DNA of 64,000 nt from Bradyrhizobium erythrophlei (lineage in GTDB: Bacteria > Pseudomonadota > Alphaproteobacteria > Rhizobiales > Xanthobacteraceae). How positions within the stretch are numbered: position 1 is the stretch's first letter; each line of letters begins with the position of its first letter. Made by a program: the position numbers and the translations under genes. The notes below the pieces were generated by a model. It was not told the origin of the DNA, did no database searches, and worked only from the letters and a program-made list of their open reading frames with translations. Location: the NCBI RefSeq assembly GCF_900129505.1, contig NZ_LT670818.1, positions 2,728,001-2,792,000 of the forward strand, written 5' to 3'. This document shows positions 49,700 to 59,160 of the stretch, piece by piece.

Positions 49700-50566
49700 A
49701 TGAGCGACAAGGCCGTCATCACCTGCGCGCTGAACGGCGTGCTGACCGACCCGAAACAGCATCACGTGCCGGTCACCCCGGAGGAAATGGCGCGCGAGGC
49801 GAAGGCGGCCTTCGATGCCGGCGCCAGCATCATGCATATCCATCTGCGCCAGCAGGCGCCGGGCAAGGGACATCTGCCGTCCTGGGAGGTCGCGGTGTCC
49901 CGCGAAATCCAGCAGGCGATCCGCGAGGCCTGTCCGGGCGTCATCATCAATCACACCACGGGCCAGTCAGGCCCGGACTACAAGGGCCCGCTCGATTGCG
50001 TGCGCGAGACCAGGCCGGAGATCGCGGCCTGCAACGCCGGGTCGCTGAATTATCTGAAGGTAAAGGCCGACAACAGTTGGGCGTGGCCGCCGATGCTGTT
50101 CGACAATTCGGTCGAGAAGGTCGGCGACTATCTCGACGTGATGAAACAGGCCGGCACGATTCCCGAATTCGAATGTTTCGACGTCGGCATCGTGCGCTGC
50201 GTCGGGATGTACCGGCAGACCGGGATGTATTCGGGCCCGCTGGAGTATAATTTCGTGATGGGCGTGGCGTCGGGCATGCCGGCCGATCCGGAATTGCTGC
50301 CGATATTGTTGAAGCTGAAGGCGCCGGAAGCGCACTGGCAGGTCACCGCGATCGGACGGGCGGAAATCTGGCCGGTGCACCAGCGCTGCGCCGACCTCGG
50401 CGGTCATCTGCGCTCCGGCCTGGAAGACACCTTCTATCTCGGCGACGGCACCAAGGTGACCTCGAACGGGCAGTTGGTCGAAGCACTCGCGGCCTGCGCC
50501 CGTCGCGCCGGCCGCGCTATCGCCAGCCCCGCGGAAGCGCGGCAGATTTTTGGGGTCAGGCATTAG
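49700..50566 (+). CDS. Beta-keto acid cleavage enzyme (BKACE, DUF849)
   Basis: The 288-residue TIM-barrel protein of the 3-keto-5-aminohexanoate cleavage (Kce) family has AVITCALNGVLTDPKQH near 5-21. The metal-site HIHLR near 47-51 follows, then INHTTGQSG near 82-90, and the barrel end HLRSGLEDTFYLGDG. The family condenses a beta-keto acid with acetyl-CoA to give acetoacetate and a new CoA ester. The HTTGQSG and MHIHLR variants differ from the second copy at 61912 (HLHAR, NLTTGG), so the substrates differ. It lies 79 bp after the AraC gene. Confidence 0.86.
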   Translation: MSDKAVITCALNGVLTDPKQHHVPVTPEEMAREAKAAFDAGASIMHIHLRQQAPGKGHLPSWEVAVSREIQQAIREACPGVIINHTTGQSGPDYKGPLDCVRETRPEIAACNAGSLNYLKVKADNSWAWPPMLFDNSVEKVGDYLDVMKQAGTIPEFECFDVGIVRCVGMYRQTGMYSGPLEYNFVMGVASGMPADPELLPILLKLKAPEAHWQVTAIGRAEIWPVHQRCADLGGHLRSGLEDTFYLGDGTKVTSNGQLVEALAACARRAGRAIASPAEARQIFGVRH

Positions 50567-50582
50567 CGTCAATCAAGCCTGA

Positions 50583-50669
50583 CCGTCATTGCGAGCGAAG
50601 CGAAGCAATCCATGCCGCAACACAAAGAAAAAATGGATTGCTTCGTCACTTCGCTCCTCGCAATGACGA
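50583..50669. repeat. REP-like palindrome, GTCATTGCGAG...CAATCC family (copy 3)
   Basis: CGTCATTGCGAGCGAAGCGA and AGCAATCCAT are mirrored by ATGGATTGCTTCG and CGCTCCTCGCAATGACG around an A-rich loop. It ends 22 bases before the ligase ATG, so it forms most of that gene's leader. Confidence 0.8.
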
Positions 50670-50691
50670 AATAATGAGGGAGCGAAATCAT

Positions 50692-52293
50692 ATGACCAAC
50701 CTCGCAGCCACCGGCGGCGTGCCGGGCCCGGGCCGGATCGGGCGGGTCGCGATCGGCGATCTGTTGAAGCGCGCGGCGGCGCGGTTTCCGGATCGGACCG
50801 CGCTCACCGACGGCGCGCGGCGGGTGAGTTTTGCCGAAATCGAGCGCGACGCCAATCGCTTCGCCAACTACCTCGTAGCGCGGGGCTTGAAGCCTGGCGA
50901 GAAGATTTCGACCATCTGCAACAACTCGGTCGAATTCGTCAAAGCGCTGTTCGGCATTCACCGCGCCGGCCTCGTCTGGGTCCCCATCAACACCATGCTC
51001 GGCCCGGCCGACATGGATTACATCCTCGACCATGCCGAGGTGAATTTTGCGATCATCGACGACAATCTCTATGCGCAAGCTGAGCGGCGCGCGGCGCTGC
51101 AAAAGCGCGGCATCGACCTGATCGCGATCGATCTCGCCGGGACCGCCGCCGCTGCGGGGCTCAAAGATTTCAACAATCTGACAAAAGGTCGATCCGAGAT
51201 CGAGCCGGAGATCGAGATCGACGATCGCGATCTCGCCATGATCATCTACACCTCAGGCACGACGTCGCGGCCGAAGGGCGCGATGCATTGCCATCTCGCG
51301 GTGGTCATGGCGGTCATGAGCAATTGCATCGAGATGCAGCTTGGCCGCGACGACGGCATCACCGGGCAGTTTCCGCTGTTCCATTGCGCTGGCCACGTGC
51401 TGCTGCTGAGTTACCTTTCGGTCGGCGGCCGCATGGCGCTGATGCGCGGCTTCGATCCGGTCGTGTGCATGGAAGCGATCGTGCGCGACAAGCTCACCGT
51501 CTTCGTCGGCCTGTCGCTGATGTATCAGGCGATCCTCGATCATCCGCGCCGCAAAGAGTTCGATCTCAGGGGTCTTCGCGCCTGCATCTATACCATGGCG
51601 CCGATGGGCCGCCCGCTGCTGGAGCGCGCCATCGCCGATCTCTGCCCGAATTTTGTTCTGTCGAGCGGCCAGACCGAGATGTATCCGGCCACCACGATGT
51701 CGCGCCCCGAGGTCCAGCTTCAGCGCTTCGGCAATTACTGGGGCGAATCGCTGATCGTGAACGAGACCGCGATCATGGACGATGTCGGCAATCTGTTAGC
51801 CCATGGCCATGCCGGCGAACTCGTGCATCGCGGGCCCAATGTGATGATGGGCTATTACAAGGACCCGAAGGCGACCGAAGAGGCGCGCAAATTCGGCTGG
51901 CACCATACCGGTGATCTCGCCTTGATCGACGAAAATGGCGAGGTGCTGTTCCTCGACCGCAAGAAGGACATGATCAAGTCCGGCGGCGAGAACATCGCCT
52001 CCGTCAAGATCGAGGAGACGCTGCTCGCCCATCCCGCCGTGCAGAACGCCGCCGTGGTCGGCCTGCCGCATCCGCAATGGGGCGAGGCGGTCTCGGCCTT
52101 CGTCAAATTGAAGCCGGGTGCCGTGGCCGACGAGGCCGGCCTGTCGGAGCATTGCCGCCAGCATCTCGGCGGCTTCCAGGTGCCGAAATTCATCCGCATC
52201 CTCGATGAAATGCCGATGACCGCGACCGGCAAATTGCGCAAGGTCGAACTGCGCCAGGCCTTTGCCGATTATTTTGCGAAGGAGCGGGCGTAG
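50692..52293 (+). CDS. AMP-forming acyl-CoA ligase (long-chain/aryl type)
   Basis: The 533-residue ANL enzyme starts at ATG 50692 with GAGGGAGC before it; ATG 50674 is a weaker alternative inside the leader. It has the AMP loop AMIIYTSGTTSRPKGAMHCH near 182-200. SSGQTEMYPATT lies near 325, DRKKDMIKSGGENIASVKIE near 424-443, and the catalytic Lys in MTATGKLRKVEL near 507-518. The substrate is a carboxylic acid that feeds the dehydrogenases and the carboxylase around it. The clustering with a carboxylase resembles branched or terpenoid acid pathways, but this is inference. Confidence 0.87.
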   Translation: MTNLAATGGVPGPGRIGRVAIGDLLKRAAARFPDRTALTDGARRVSFAEIERDANRFANYLVARGLKPGEKISTICNNSVEFVKALFGIHRAGLVWVPINTMLGPADMDYILDHAEVNFAIIDDNLYAQAERRAALQKRGIDLIAIDLAGTAAAAGLKDFNNLTKGRSEIEPEIEIDDRDLAMIIYTSGTTSRPKGAMHCHLAVVMAVMSNCIEMQLGRDDGITGQFPLFHCAGHVLLLSYLSVGGRMALMRGFDPVVCMEAIVRDKLTVFVGLSLMYQAILDHPRRKEFDLRGLRACIYTMAPMGRPLLERAIADLCPNFVLSSGQTEMYPATTMSRPEVQLQRFGNYWGESLIVNETAIMDDVGNLLAHGHAGELVHRGPNVMMGYYKDPKATEEARKFGWHHTGDLALIDENGEVLFLDRKKDMIKSGGENIASVKIEETLLAHPAVQNAAVVGLPHPQWGEAVSAFVKLKPGAVADEAGLSEHCRQHLGGFQVPKFIRILDEMPMTATGKLRKVELRQAFADYFAKERA

Positions 52294-52319
52294 CGGTGGC
52301 TTCCGCCCCAACAACTCTC

Positions 52320-52421
52320 AGTCATTCCGGGGCGACGCGAAGCGTCGAACTACGATGTGCAATTGCACATCTGAGAATCTCGAGATTCCGGGTTCGCGCT
52401 GACGCGCGCCCCGGAATGACG
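52320..52421. repeat. REP-like palindrome, GTCATTCCGGGGC family (copy 3)
   Basis: GTCATTCCGGGGCG pairs with GCCCCGGAATGAC. Inside are GACGCGAAGCGTC, an 18-bp perfect palindrome at 52354-52371 centred on TGCAATTGCA (shared with copy 2), and TCTCGAGA. It fills the gap between ligase and carboxylase, ending 16 bases before the carboxylase ATG. Confidence 0.8.
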
Positions 52422-52437
52422 AAGAAGCAGGATATCC

Positions 52438-54054
52438 ATGGCCATCATTGAATCGACCATCGCCCCGTCCAGCGCCGCCTACAAGGCCAACCGTGAGGGT
52501 ATGCTGGCGCTGATTGCGCGGCTGCGCAGCCTTGAGGAGCGGGCGCGCGCGGCGTCGGCCGCGGCCAAGGACCGCTTTCACAAGCGCGGGCAGCTTTTGC
52601 CGCGCGAGCGCGTGGCGCTGGTGCTCGATCCCGGCGCGCCCTTCATCGAGCTCTCGACGCTCGCGGGTTACGGCTTCGACGTGCCCGATCCCGACAAGAG
52701 CGTCCCGGGCGGCGGGCTGATCGCGGGCATCGGATTCGTCGCCGGCATCCGCTGCATGATCAGCGCCAGCGATTCCGGCATCGATGCCGGCGCGCTGCAA
52801 CCCTACGGCCTCGACAAGACGCTGCGGGTGCAGGAACTGGCGCTGGAGAACAAGCTGCCTTACGTGCAGCTGGTCGAAAGCGCCGGCGCCAATTTGCTGC
52901 GTTACCGCGTCGAGGATTTTGTCCGTGGCGGCAACATCTTTCGCAACCTCGCGAGGCTGTCCGCGGCAGGCCTCCCGGTGGTGACGGTGACGCATGGCTC
53001 GTCGACCGCCGGCGGCGCCTACCAGACGGGTCTATCCGATTACATCGTGATGGTGCGCGGCCGCACCCGCGCGTTTCTCGCGGGCCCGCCGCTGCTGAAG
53101 GCCGCCACGGGAGAAATCGCCACCGAAGAGGAACTCGGCGGCGCCGAGATGCATACCAGTATCTCGGGCCTTGGCGACTATCTCGCCGAGGACGACCGCG
53201 ACGCGCTGCGGATCGCGCGCGACATCATGGCCAATCTGGAATGGGACCGCCCGGCCGCGAGCACGACCGCGCACCGCCCGCCGCGCCACGATCCCGAGGA
53301 ACTGCTCGGCATCATGGCGATGGACCACAAGCGCCCCGTGGACATGCGGCAGGTGATCGCGCGGATCGTCGACGATTCCGATTTCACCGGGTTCGGCGTC
53401 AATTACGGCCCCGCCACCGTGTGCGGCCACGCCCGCATCGAGGGCCAGGCGATCGGCATCATCACCAACAATGGCCCGCTCGATCCTGATGGCGCCAACA
53501 AGGCGACGCATTTCATCCAGGCCTGCTGTCAGTCGCGCACGCCGCTGCTCTATCTCAACAACACCACCGGCTACATGGTCGGCAAGGCCTACGAAGAAGC
53601 AGGCATGATCAAGCACGGCTCGAAGATGATCCAGGCCGTGACCTCGGCCACCGTGCCGCAGATCACGATCTATTGCGGCGCGTCGTTCGGCGCCGGCAAT
53701 TACGGCATGTGCGGGCGCGGCTTCCACCCGCGCTTCTGTTTCTCCTGGCCCAACGCCAAGACCGCCGTGATGGGCGGCGAGCAGGCCGCCGAAACCATGG
53801 CGATCGTGACCGAAGCCGCGGCGATCCGGCGCGGCAAGCCGATCGAGAAGGAAAAGATCGAGGCGATGAAGGCGCAGATCACGGGCGTGTTCGACGGCCA
53901 GATGGACGTGTTCGCGACCAGCGCGCGCGTGCTCGACGACGGCGTGATCGATCCGCGCGACACCCGCGCGATCCTGAGCGAGGTGCTGGCGATCTGCCGC
54001 GAGGCCGAGGCGCGCACGCCGCAAGCCATGCAGTTCTCGGTGGCCCGGCCATGA
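52438..54054 (+). CDS. Acyl-CoA carboxylase, carboxyltransferase (beta) subunit
   Basis: The 538-residue protein has both crotonase-fold carboxyltransferase halves: N-terminal acyl-CoA binding (RFHKRGQLLPRERVALVLDPGAPFIELS near 44-70; YVQLVESAGANLLRY near 142-156; STAGGAYQTGLSDYIVMV near 187-204), and C-terminal biotin side (NNTTGYMVGKAYEEAGMIKHGSKMIQAVTSATVPQITI near 377-414; GAGNYGMCGRGF). It fits the methylcrotonyl/geranyl/propionyl-CoA group; which one cannot be told. The TGA overlaps the next ATG by four bases, so the subunits are translationally coupled. Confidence 0.88.
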   Translation: MAIIESTIAPSSAAYKANREGMLALIARLRSLEERARAASAAAKDRFHKRGQLLPRERVALVLDPGAPFIELSTLAGYGFDVPDPDKSVPGGGLIAGIGFVAGIRCMISASDSGIDAGALQPYGLDKTLRVQELALENKLPYVQLVESAGANLLRYRVEDFVRGGNIFRNLARLSAAGLPVVTVTHGSSTAGGAYQTGLSDYIVMVRGRTRAFLAGPPLLKAATGEIATEEELGGAEMHTSISGLGDYLAEDDRDALRIARDIMANLEWDRPAASTTAHRPPRHDPEELLGIMAMDHKRPVDMRQVIARIVDDSDFTGFGVNYGPATVCGHARIEGQAIGIITNNGPLDPDGANKATHFIQACCQSRTPLLYLNNTTGYMVGKAYEEAGMIKHGSKMIQAVTSATVPQITIYCGASFGAGNYGMCGRGFHPRFCFSWPNAKTAVMGGEQAAETMAIVTEAAAIRRGKPIEKEKIEAMKAQITGVFDGQMDVFATSARVLDDGVIDPRDTRAILSEVLAICREAEARTPQAMQFSVARP

Positions 54055-56036
54055 GGAACGGGTCGACGAAAGTGACAGAATTCCGCAAGATCCTGATCGC
54101 CAACCGCGGCGAGATCGCACTACGCATCATGCGCACTGCGCGACGGCTGGGCTATGGCGTGGTCGCCGTCTATTCCGACGCCGACCGCGATGCCTTGCAC
54201 GTACGCGAGGCCGTTGAAGCGGTACGGATCGGCGAGGCGCTGCCGGCGCAATCCTATCTGAATATCGCAGCGATCATCGCGGCGGCAAAAGCCGGCGGCG
54301 CCGACGCCGTCCATCCCGGCTACGGCTTCCTCGCCGAGAACGAGGATTTTGCGCAAGCCTGTCGCGAGGCGGATCTCGTGTTCATCGGGCCGTCGCCCGA
54401 GGCGATCAAGGCGATGGGCAACAAGGCCGGCGCCAAGGAGATCATGCTGGCGGCCGGCGTGCCCTGCGTACCCGGCTATCAGGGCGCGGACCAAAGCGAC
54501 GCCGTGATGTCCGCGGAAGCGAACAAGATCGGCTTTCCTGTGATGATCAAGGCCGTCGCCGGCGGCGGCGGCCGCGGCATGCGGCTGGTCGCCGACGCGT
54601 CAGCTTTCCCCGATGCGCTGCGCAGCGCGCGGTCCGAGGCCAAAGCGGCGTTCGGCGACGCCACCGTGATCCTGGAGCGGGCGATCGTCGATCCCCGCCA
54701 TATCGAAATCCAGGTGTTCGGTGACCGCCACGGTAACGCCATCCATCTCGGCGAGCGCGATTGTTCCGTGCAGCGGCGGCACCAGAAGCTGATCGAGGAA
54801 GCGCCGTCGCCGGCTGTGTCGCCGGAATTGCGGGCGCGGATGGGCGCCATTGCCGTCAACGCGATCAAGTCGCTTCGTTATGAGGGCGCGGGCACGCTGG
54901 AGTTCCTGTTGGATAAGAGCGGCGAATTCTACTTCATGGAGATGAACACGCGGCTGCAGGTCGAGCATCCCGTCACGGAGGCCATCACCGGGCTCGATCT
55001 GGTCGAACTGCAGCTGCGCGTCGCCAGCGGCGAGCCGCTCGGATTGAGGCAGGAGGATGTAACATTCTCCGGCCATGCGATCGAGGTGCGGCTGTGTTCG
55101 GAGGATGCGGCGCATGAGTTCATGCCGCAATCGGGGCGGATGGCGCTGTGGCAGATGCCCGGCGGATTGCGCGTCGAGCACGCGCTGCAATCCGGCAGCG
55201 ATATTTCCCCGTTCTACGATTCGATGATCGCCAAGCTCGTCAGCCATGGCGCCACCCGCGACGAGGCGCGACGCAAGCTTATCTTTGGCCTCGAGCACAC
55301 CGCCGCATTCGGCGTCACTACCAATCAGGCGTTTCTTGCGGCCTGCCTGCGGCATCCCGTGTTCGCCACGGGACAGGCGACGACCTCCTTTATCGGCAAT
55401 CATCGCGACGAACTGCTGGGACCGTGCAAGGACGCCGGCGCTGACGCCGCACTCGCGGCGCTGCTGCTTTACGTCACCGATCCCTATGCGCCGCCATGGC
55501 GGGGCGGACGATCGCTGGCGGCGACGTTCCCGGTTCCCATCCGCGTCGAACTCGATCATGGCATCCGTGATCTCGAAGTCGGCCGCGAGCGCGATGGCAG
55601 CTATTGCGTGGGCCTGGAAAACGCCCTGTATCGAATCGAGATCGACGCTCTGGACAGCGATTCCATTTGCATCCGTCGGGACGGTCACAGCGAATCCTTC
55701 AAATGGTCCCGTGATGATGACCGGCTCTTCTTCCTGTACCGAGGGGTCACCGTGGCGGCCCGCGATCTCACGCTGGCAGCTCCCGCAACAGCGGCGGTGA
55801 ACGGCAGCGACGGCAAGGTCCGCGCCGCGATGAGCGGCCGCGTCGTGGCGGTTCTGGTCAAGCCCGGCGACCGCGTCGCGGCCGGCCAGCCCGTGATGAC
55901 GCTGGAAGCGATGAAGATGGAACACGTGCACGCCGCGCCGATCGCAGGCGTGATTGCCGCGATCGATGTCGTGGAGGGCGAGCAGGTCACGACGGGCAAG
56001 ATCGTGGTCGAGATCGAGGCGGAGGCGCCGGCGTAG
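54051..56036 (+). CDS. Acyl-CoA carboxylase, biotin carboxylase/biotin carrier (alpha) subunit
   Basis: The 661-residue protein has a biotin carboxylase at ~8-455: ILIANRGEIALRIMRTARRLG, HPGYGFLAENEDF, the ATP-grasp glycine loop VAGGGGRGMRL, GERDCSVQRRHQKLIEEAPSP and FMEMNTRLQVEHPVTEAITGLDLVE. A ~130-residue linker domain and a biotinyl domain at ~585-655 follow, with biotin Lys in EAMKMEH. The ATG overlaps the beta-subunit stop. An open frame continues upstream only as a mirror of the beta gene. With the beta subunit it forms a bicarbonate-fixing acyl-CoA carboxylase. Confidence 0.9.
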   Translation: MRNGSTKVTEFRKILIANRGEIALRIMRTARRLGYGVVAVYSDADRDALHVREAVEAVRIGEALPAQSYLNIAAIIAAAKAGGADAVHPGYGFLAENEDFAQACREADLVFIGPSPEAIKAMGNKAGAKEIMLAAGVPCVPGYQGADQSDAVMSAEANKIGFPVMIKAVAGGGGRGMRLVADASAFPDALRSARSEAKAAFGDATVILERAIVDPRHIEIQVFGDRHGNAIHLGERDCSVQRRHQKLIEEAPSPAVSPELRARMGAIAVNAIKSLRYEGAGTLEFLLDKSGEFYFMEMNTRLQVEHPVTEAITGLDLVELQLRVASGEPLGLRQEDVTFSGHAIEVRLCSEDAAHEFMPQSGRMALWQMPGGLRVEHALQSGSDISPFYDSMIAKLVSHGATRDEARRKLIFGLEHTAAFGVTTNQAFLAACLRHPVFATGQATTSFIGNHRDELLGPCKDAGADAALAALLLYVTDPYAPPWRGGRSLAATFPVPIRVELDHGIRDLEVGRERDGSYCVGLENALYRIEIDALDSDSICIRRDGHSESFKWSRDDDRLFFLYRGVTVAARDLTLAAPATAAVNGSDGKVRAAMSGRVVAVLVKPGDRVAAGQPVMTLEAMKMEHVHAAPIAGVIAAIDVVEGEQVTTGKIVVEIEAEAPA

Positions 56037-56080
56037 CGACACTTATTCCGTCATTCCGAGCGGCGCGCGCTTCGTTTCTG

Positions 56081-56253
56081 CTCCCCTCCCTCCGCGCAGC
56101 GGTGGGGAGGGGTCGGGGGTTGGGGGTGGTGCGGCAAGTTCTCGCTCTCGTGCTGGCACTGCGCCCGCTGAAACACCCCCCACCCCCAACCTCGAGAGCG
56201 AGCTTTGCTCGCCTCGGACCCCGCCACGCGCGATGCGCGTGGAGGGAGGGGAG
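56081..56253. repeat. Dispersed G/C-arm palindrome with conserved loop (copy 6), with an inserted hairpin
   Basis: The arms CTCCCCTCCCTCCGCGCAGC and GGTGGGGAGGGGTCGGGGGT are mirrored by CACCCCCAACC and CGCGTGGAGGGAGGGGAG. The loop is the one shared with copies 4 and 5. The right arm is interrupted by ~25 bases that themselves form a hairpin (GAGAGCGAGC with GCTCGCCTC). It lies between convergent genes and may terminate both. Confidence 0.8.
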
Positions 56254-56262
56254 CGATGGAGT

Positions 56263-57249
56263 TCAGTTCTCCCGCCCCGTGCCCTCATTGAGGAAACACG
56301 CCACCCGATGCTGTCCGCCGAATTCGGCCAGCTCAGGCCGTTCAACCTTGCAGCGCTCCATCGCGTAGCGGCAGCGGGTGTGGAAGGCGCAGCCGGAGGG
56401 CGGATTGATCGGGCTCGGGACGTCGCCGTCGATCAGCGGCACCAGGCGCTTTGCCCTGGGATCCGCCACCGGAACGGAGGCCAGCAGCGCCTGCGTATAG
56501 GGATGCCGGGGATTAGCGAACAGCGCGGTCTTGTCGGCGATCTCGACAATGCGGCCGAGATACATCACGGCGACGCGGTGGCTGATATGGGCGACGACGG
56601 CGAGGTCGTGCGCGATGAACAGATAGGAAAAGCCGTGCTTGCGCTGCAGGTCGATCAACAGATTGATCACCTGGGCCTGGATCGACACGTCGAGCGCCGA
56701 TACCGGTTCGTCGCACACGATCAGGCTCGGCCCGAGCGACAACGCGCGCGCGATGCAGATGCGCTGGCGCTGGCCGCCGGAGAACTGATGCGGATAATTT
56801 GTCATCTGGTCCGGCCGCAAGCCGACCTGCTCGAACAGCTCGGCGACGCGCTGGCGCTTCTTGTCGCCAGAGGCGAGACCATGCACGGTCAGCGGCTCGC
56901 CGACGATGTCGCCGGCGGTCATCCTCGGATTGAGGGAGGCAAACGGGTCCTGGAAGATGATCTGCATCGAACGGCGATGCGCCCGCAGGCTCGCCTTGCC
57001 GAGATGGGTGATGTCCTGCCCATTGAGCCGGATGCTGCCGCCGGTCGGCTCGACCAGTCGCAGGATCGAGCGTGCCACCGTCGACTTGCCGCAGCCGGAC
57101 TCTCCGACCATCCCCAGCGTTTCTCCGACGCCGATCGCAAAGCTGACGCCGTCGACGGAATGTACCTGGCCGACCGTGCGACGCAGGATGCCGCTGCGCA
57201 CCGGATAGTACTTTTTCAGGTCGGTTACTTCGAGGAGCGCGTCGCTCAT
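56263..57249 (-). CDS. dppF: Dipeptide/oligopeptide-type ABC transporter ATP-binding protein, DppF type
   Basis: The 328-residue ATPase has Walker [10 protein letters not shown] near 48-56. The Q-loop [25 protein letters not shown], signature [15 protein letters not shown], Walker [13 protein letters not shown] and switch IAHDLAVV follow. The C-terminal oligopeptide extension with [14 protein letters not shown] binds a 4Fe-4S cluster in DppD/F relatives. The ATG overlaps the DppD stop by four bases. It is last in the operon. Substrate: peptides or another solute of this family. Confidence 0.88.
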   Translation of the reverse strand: MSDALLEVTDLKKYYPVRSGILRRTVGQVHSVDGVSFAIGVGETLGMVGESGCGKSTVARSILRLVEPTGGSIRLNGQDITHLGKASLRAHRRSMQIIFQDPFASLNPRMTAGDIVGEPLTVHGLASGDKKRQRVAELFEQVGLRPDQMTNYPHQFSGGQRQRICIARALSLGPSLIVCDEPVSALDVSIQAQVINLLIDLQRKHGFSYLFIAHDLAVVAHISHRVAVMYLGRIVEIADKTALFANPRHPYTQALLASVPVADPRAKRLVPLIDGDVPSPINPPSGCAFHTRCRYAMERCKVERPELAEFGGQHRVACFLNEGTGREN

Positions 57250-58259
57250 AACGGCCCCGCCAATTCCCCTGCGCGCCAGCAGGCCGCCAGATGGTCGGCG
57301 CCGTAATCCTGCAGCGGCGGATATTCCTCGTGGCAGCGCGGCAGCGCCATGCCACAGCGCGGCGCGAACGCGCAGCCCTTCGGCAAGTTTGTCAGCGAGG
57401 GCACCATGCCGGGAATCTCGGTCAGGCGGACATCGGTGTTCGCGCCGGGCAAGGGCACGGTCGGGATCGAGGCCATCAGGCCGCGCGTATAGGGGTGTCT
57501 CGGATTGGCGAACAGGGTTTCGACATCCGCCTCCTCGACCTTCCTGCCGGCATACATCACGATGACGCGCTGCGCGGTCTGGGCGACCACGCCGAGGTCG
57601 TGCGTGATCAGGATCAATCCCATGCCGAGCTGCTTCTGCAGGTCGAGCACCAGCGCCAGGATCTGAGCCTGGATGGTGACGTCGAGCGCGGTGGTCGGCT
57701 CGTCGGCGATCAGGAGCGCCGGCCGGCAGGCAAGCGCCATCGCGATCATCGCGCGCTGGCGCATGCCGCCGGAAAGCTGATGCGGATATTCGCTCGCGCG
57801 CCGCTCGGGCTCGGGGATCCTGACCAGCCGCAGCATCCTGACGGCCTGCTCCCACGCTTCCTTCTTTGTCATCTCTTGATGCAGCCGCACCGCTTCGGTG
57901 ATCTGGTCGCCGATCCGCATCACCGGGTTGAGCGAGGTCATCGGCTCCTGGAAGATCATCGAAATTCGGTTGCCGCGAACCTCGCGCATCGCGTTCTCGT
58001 CCAGCGCGAGCAGGTCGGTCCCTTCGAGCATGATCGAGCCGCCGACGATCCGCCCCGGTGGATCGGGCACCAGCCGCAAGATCGACAACGCGGTCACGCT
58101 CTTGCCGCAGCCGGATTCGCCGACGATCGCCAGCGTCTCGCCGCGGCGGACATGGAATGAAACGTCGTCGACCGCTTTGAACAGCCCGGAATTCGTGAAG
58201 AATACCGTCTGCAGGTTCTTCACGTCGAGAACCGTCGCTTCCATGGCTGGCTCGCTCAT
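57246..58259 (-). CDS. dppD: Dipeptide/oligopeptide-type ABC transporter ATP-binding protein, DppD type
   Basis: The 337-residue ATPase has Walker [10 protein letters not shown] near 50-58 and [22 protein letters not shown]. Signature [15 protein letters not shown], Walker [15 protein letters not shown] and switch ITHDLGVV follow. The C-terminal Cys set is [14 protein letters not shown]. It starts [17 protein letters not shown], overlapping the DppC stop by one base (TGATG). It forms a heterodimer with DppF. Confidence 0.88.
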   Translation of the reverse strand: MSEPAMEATVLDVKNLQTVFFTNSGLFKAVDDVSFHVRRGETLAIVGESGCGKSVTALSILRLVPDPPGRIVGGSIMLEGTDLLALDENAMREVRGNRISMIFQEPMTSLNPVMRIGDQITEAVRLHQEMTKKEAWEQAVRMLRLVRIPEPERRASEYPHQLSGGMRQRAMIAMALACRPALLIADEPTTALDVTIQAQILALVLDLQKQLGMGLILITHDLGVVAQTAQRVIVMYAGRKVEEADVETLFANPRHPYTRGLMASIPTVPLPGANTDVRLTEIPGMVPSLTNLPKGCAFAPRCGMALPRCHEEYPPLQDYGADHLAACWRAGELAGPL

Positions 58260-59152
58260 CAGCCGCGCTGCCTCGGATCGAGGATGTCGCGCAGTGCGTC
58301 GCCGAACAGATTTGTGCCGAAGACTGCGAGGCTGATGGCGATGCCGGGGAAAATCACCAGCCACGGCGCGGTGCGGACATATTCCGCAGCCGATTCCGAC
58401 AGCATCCGGCCCCAGGACGGATAGGGCTCGGGAATGCCGAGGCCGAGGAACGACAGCGAGGCTTCGGTGAGAATGGTGGAGCCGAGCTGGGCGGTGGCGA
58501 GCACGATCAGCGGCGCCAGCGTATTGGGCAGGACATGGCGCAGCGCGATCCGCGTCTCGCTCATGCCGATCGACTTGGCGGCTTCGACGAAGGGAAGCTC
58601 GCGCAGCGCCAGCGTGTTGGCGCGGATGACGCGGGCCACCGTCGGGATCAAGGGAATGGCGATCGCGATGATCACGTTGGGAAGTGTTGGCCCCAGCGCC
58701 GCCGTCATGATCAGCGCCAACACCAACAACGGCAGCGCCTGCAGGATATCGGTGACCCGCTGGAACACCAGATCGACCCAGCCGGAGAGATAACCCGACG
58801 CGAGACCGATGGTGACGCCGAACAGCGAGCCGAGCGCGGTCGAGCCGATACCGACCGCAAGCGAGATGCGCGCGCCGTGGATGATGCGGCTCCAGACGTC
58901 GCGGCCGAAGGAATCGGTCCCCATCCAGTGCCGCCAATCGGGATGGGCGAGTGCGTGCGCCGAATCGACGCTGAGCGGATCGTAGCGGCAGATCAGGTCG
59001 GCGAACCCCGCCGCCCACACGAACAGCAGCATGAAGAACAGGCCGATCGTGCCCAGCATGTGGCGCTGCGCGAGGAAGACGAGCCTGCGCCAGCCCTGCG
59101 TCGCGTTGGCGCCGGCGCGTCTTAACTCGTTATCGTAATTGATCGCGGCCAA
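58259..59152 (-). CDS. dppC: Dipeptide/oligopeptide-type ABC transporter permease, DppC type (TTG start)
   Basis: I chose TTG 59152 (residues [14 protein letters not shown]) because AGGAGG lies four bases before it; no ATG is closer to the expected start. The 297-residue permease has a first helix [19 protein letters not shown] and [41 protein letters not shown], typical of DppC. The EAA loop is [29 protein letters not shown] near 205-232. It lies eight bases after DppB. Confidence 0.87.
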   Translation of the reverse strand: MAAINYDNELRRAGANATQGWRRLVFLAQRHMLGTIGLFFMLLFVWAAGFADLICRYDPLSVDSAHALAHPDWRHWMGTDSFGRDVWSRIIHGARISLAVGIGSTALGSLFGVTIGLASGYLSGWVDLVFQRVTDILQALPLLVLALIMTAALGPTLPNVIIAIAIPLIPTVARVIRANTLALRELPFVEAAKSIGMSETRIALRHVLPNTLAPLIVLATAQLGSTILTEASLSFLGLGIPEPYPSWGRMLSESAAEYVRTAPWLVIFPGIAISLAVFGTNLFGDALRDILDPRQRG

Positions 59153-59160
59153 GTCGCCTC

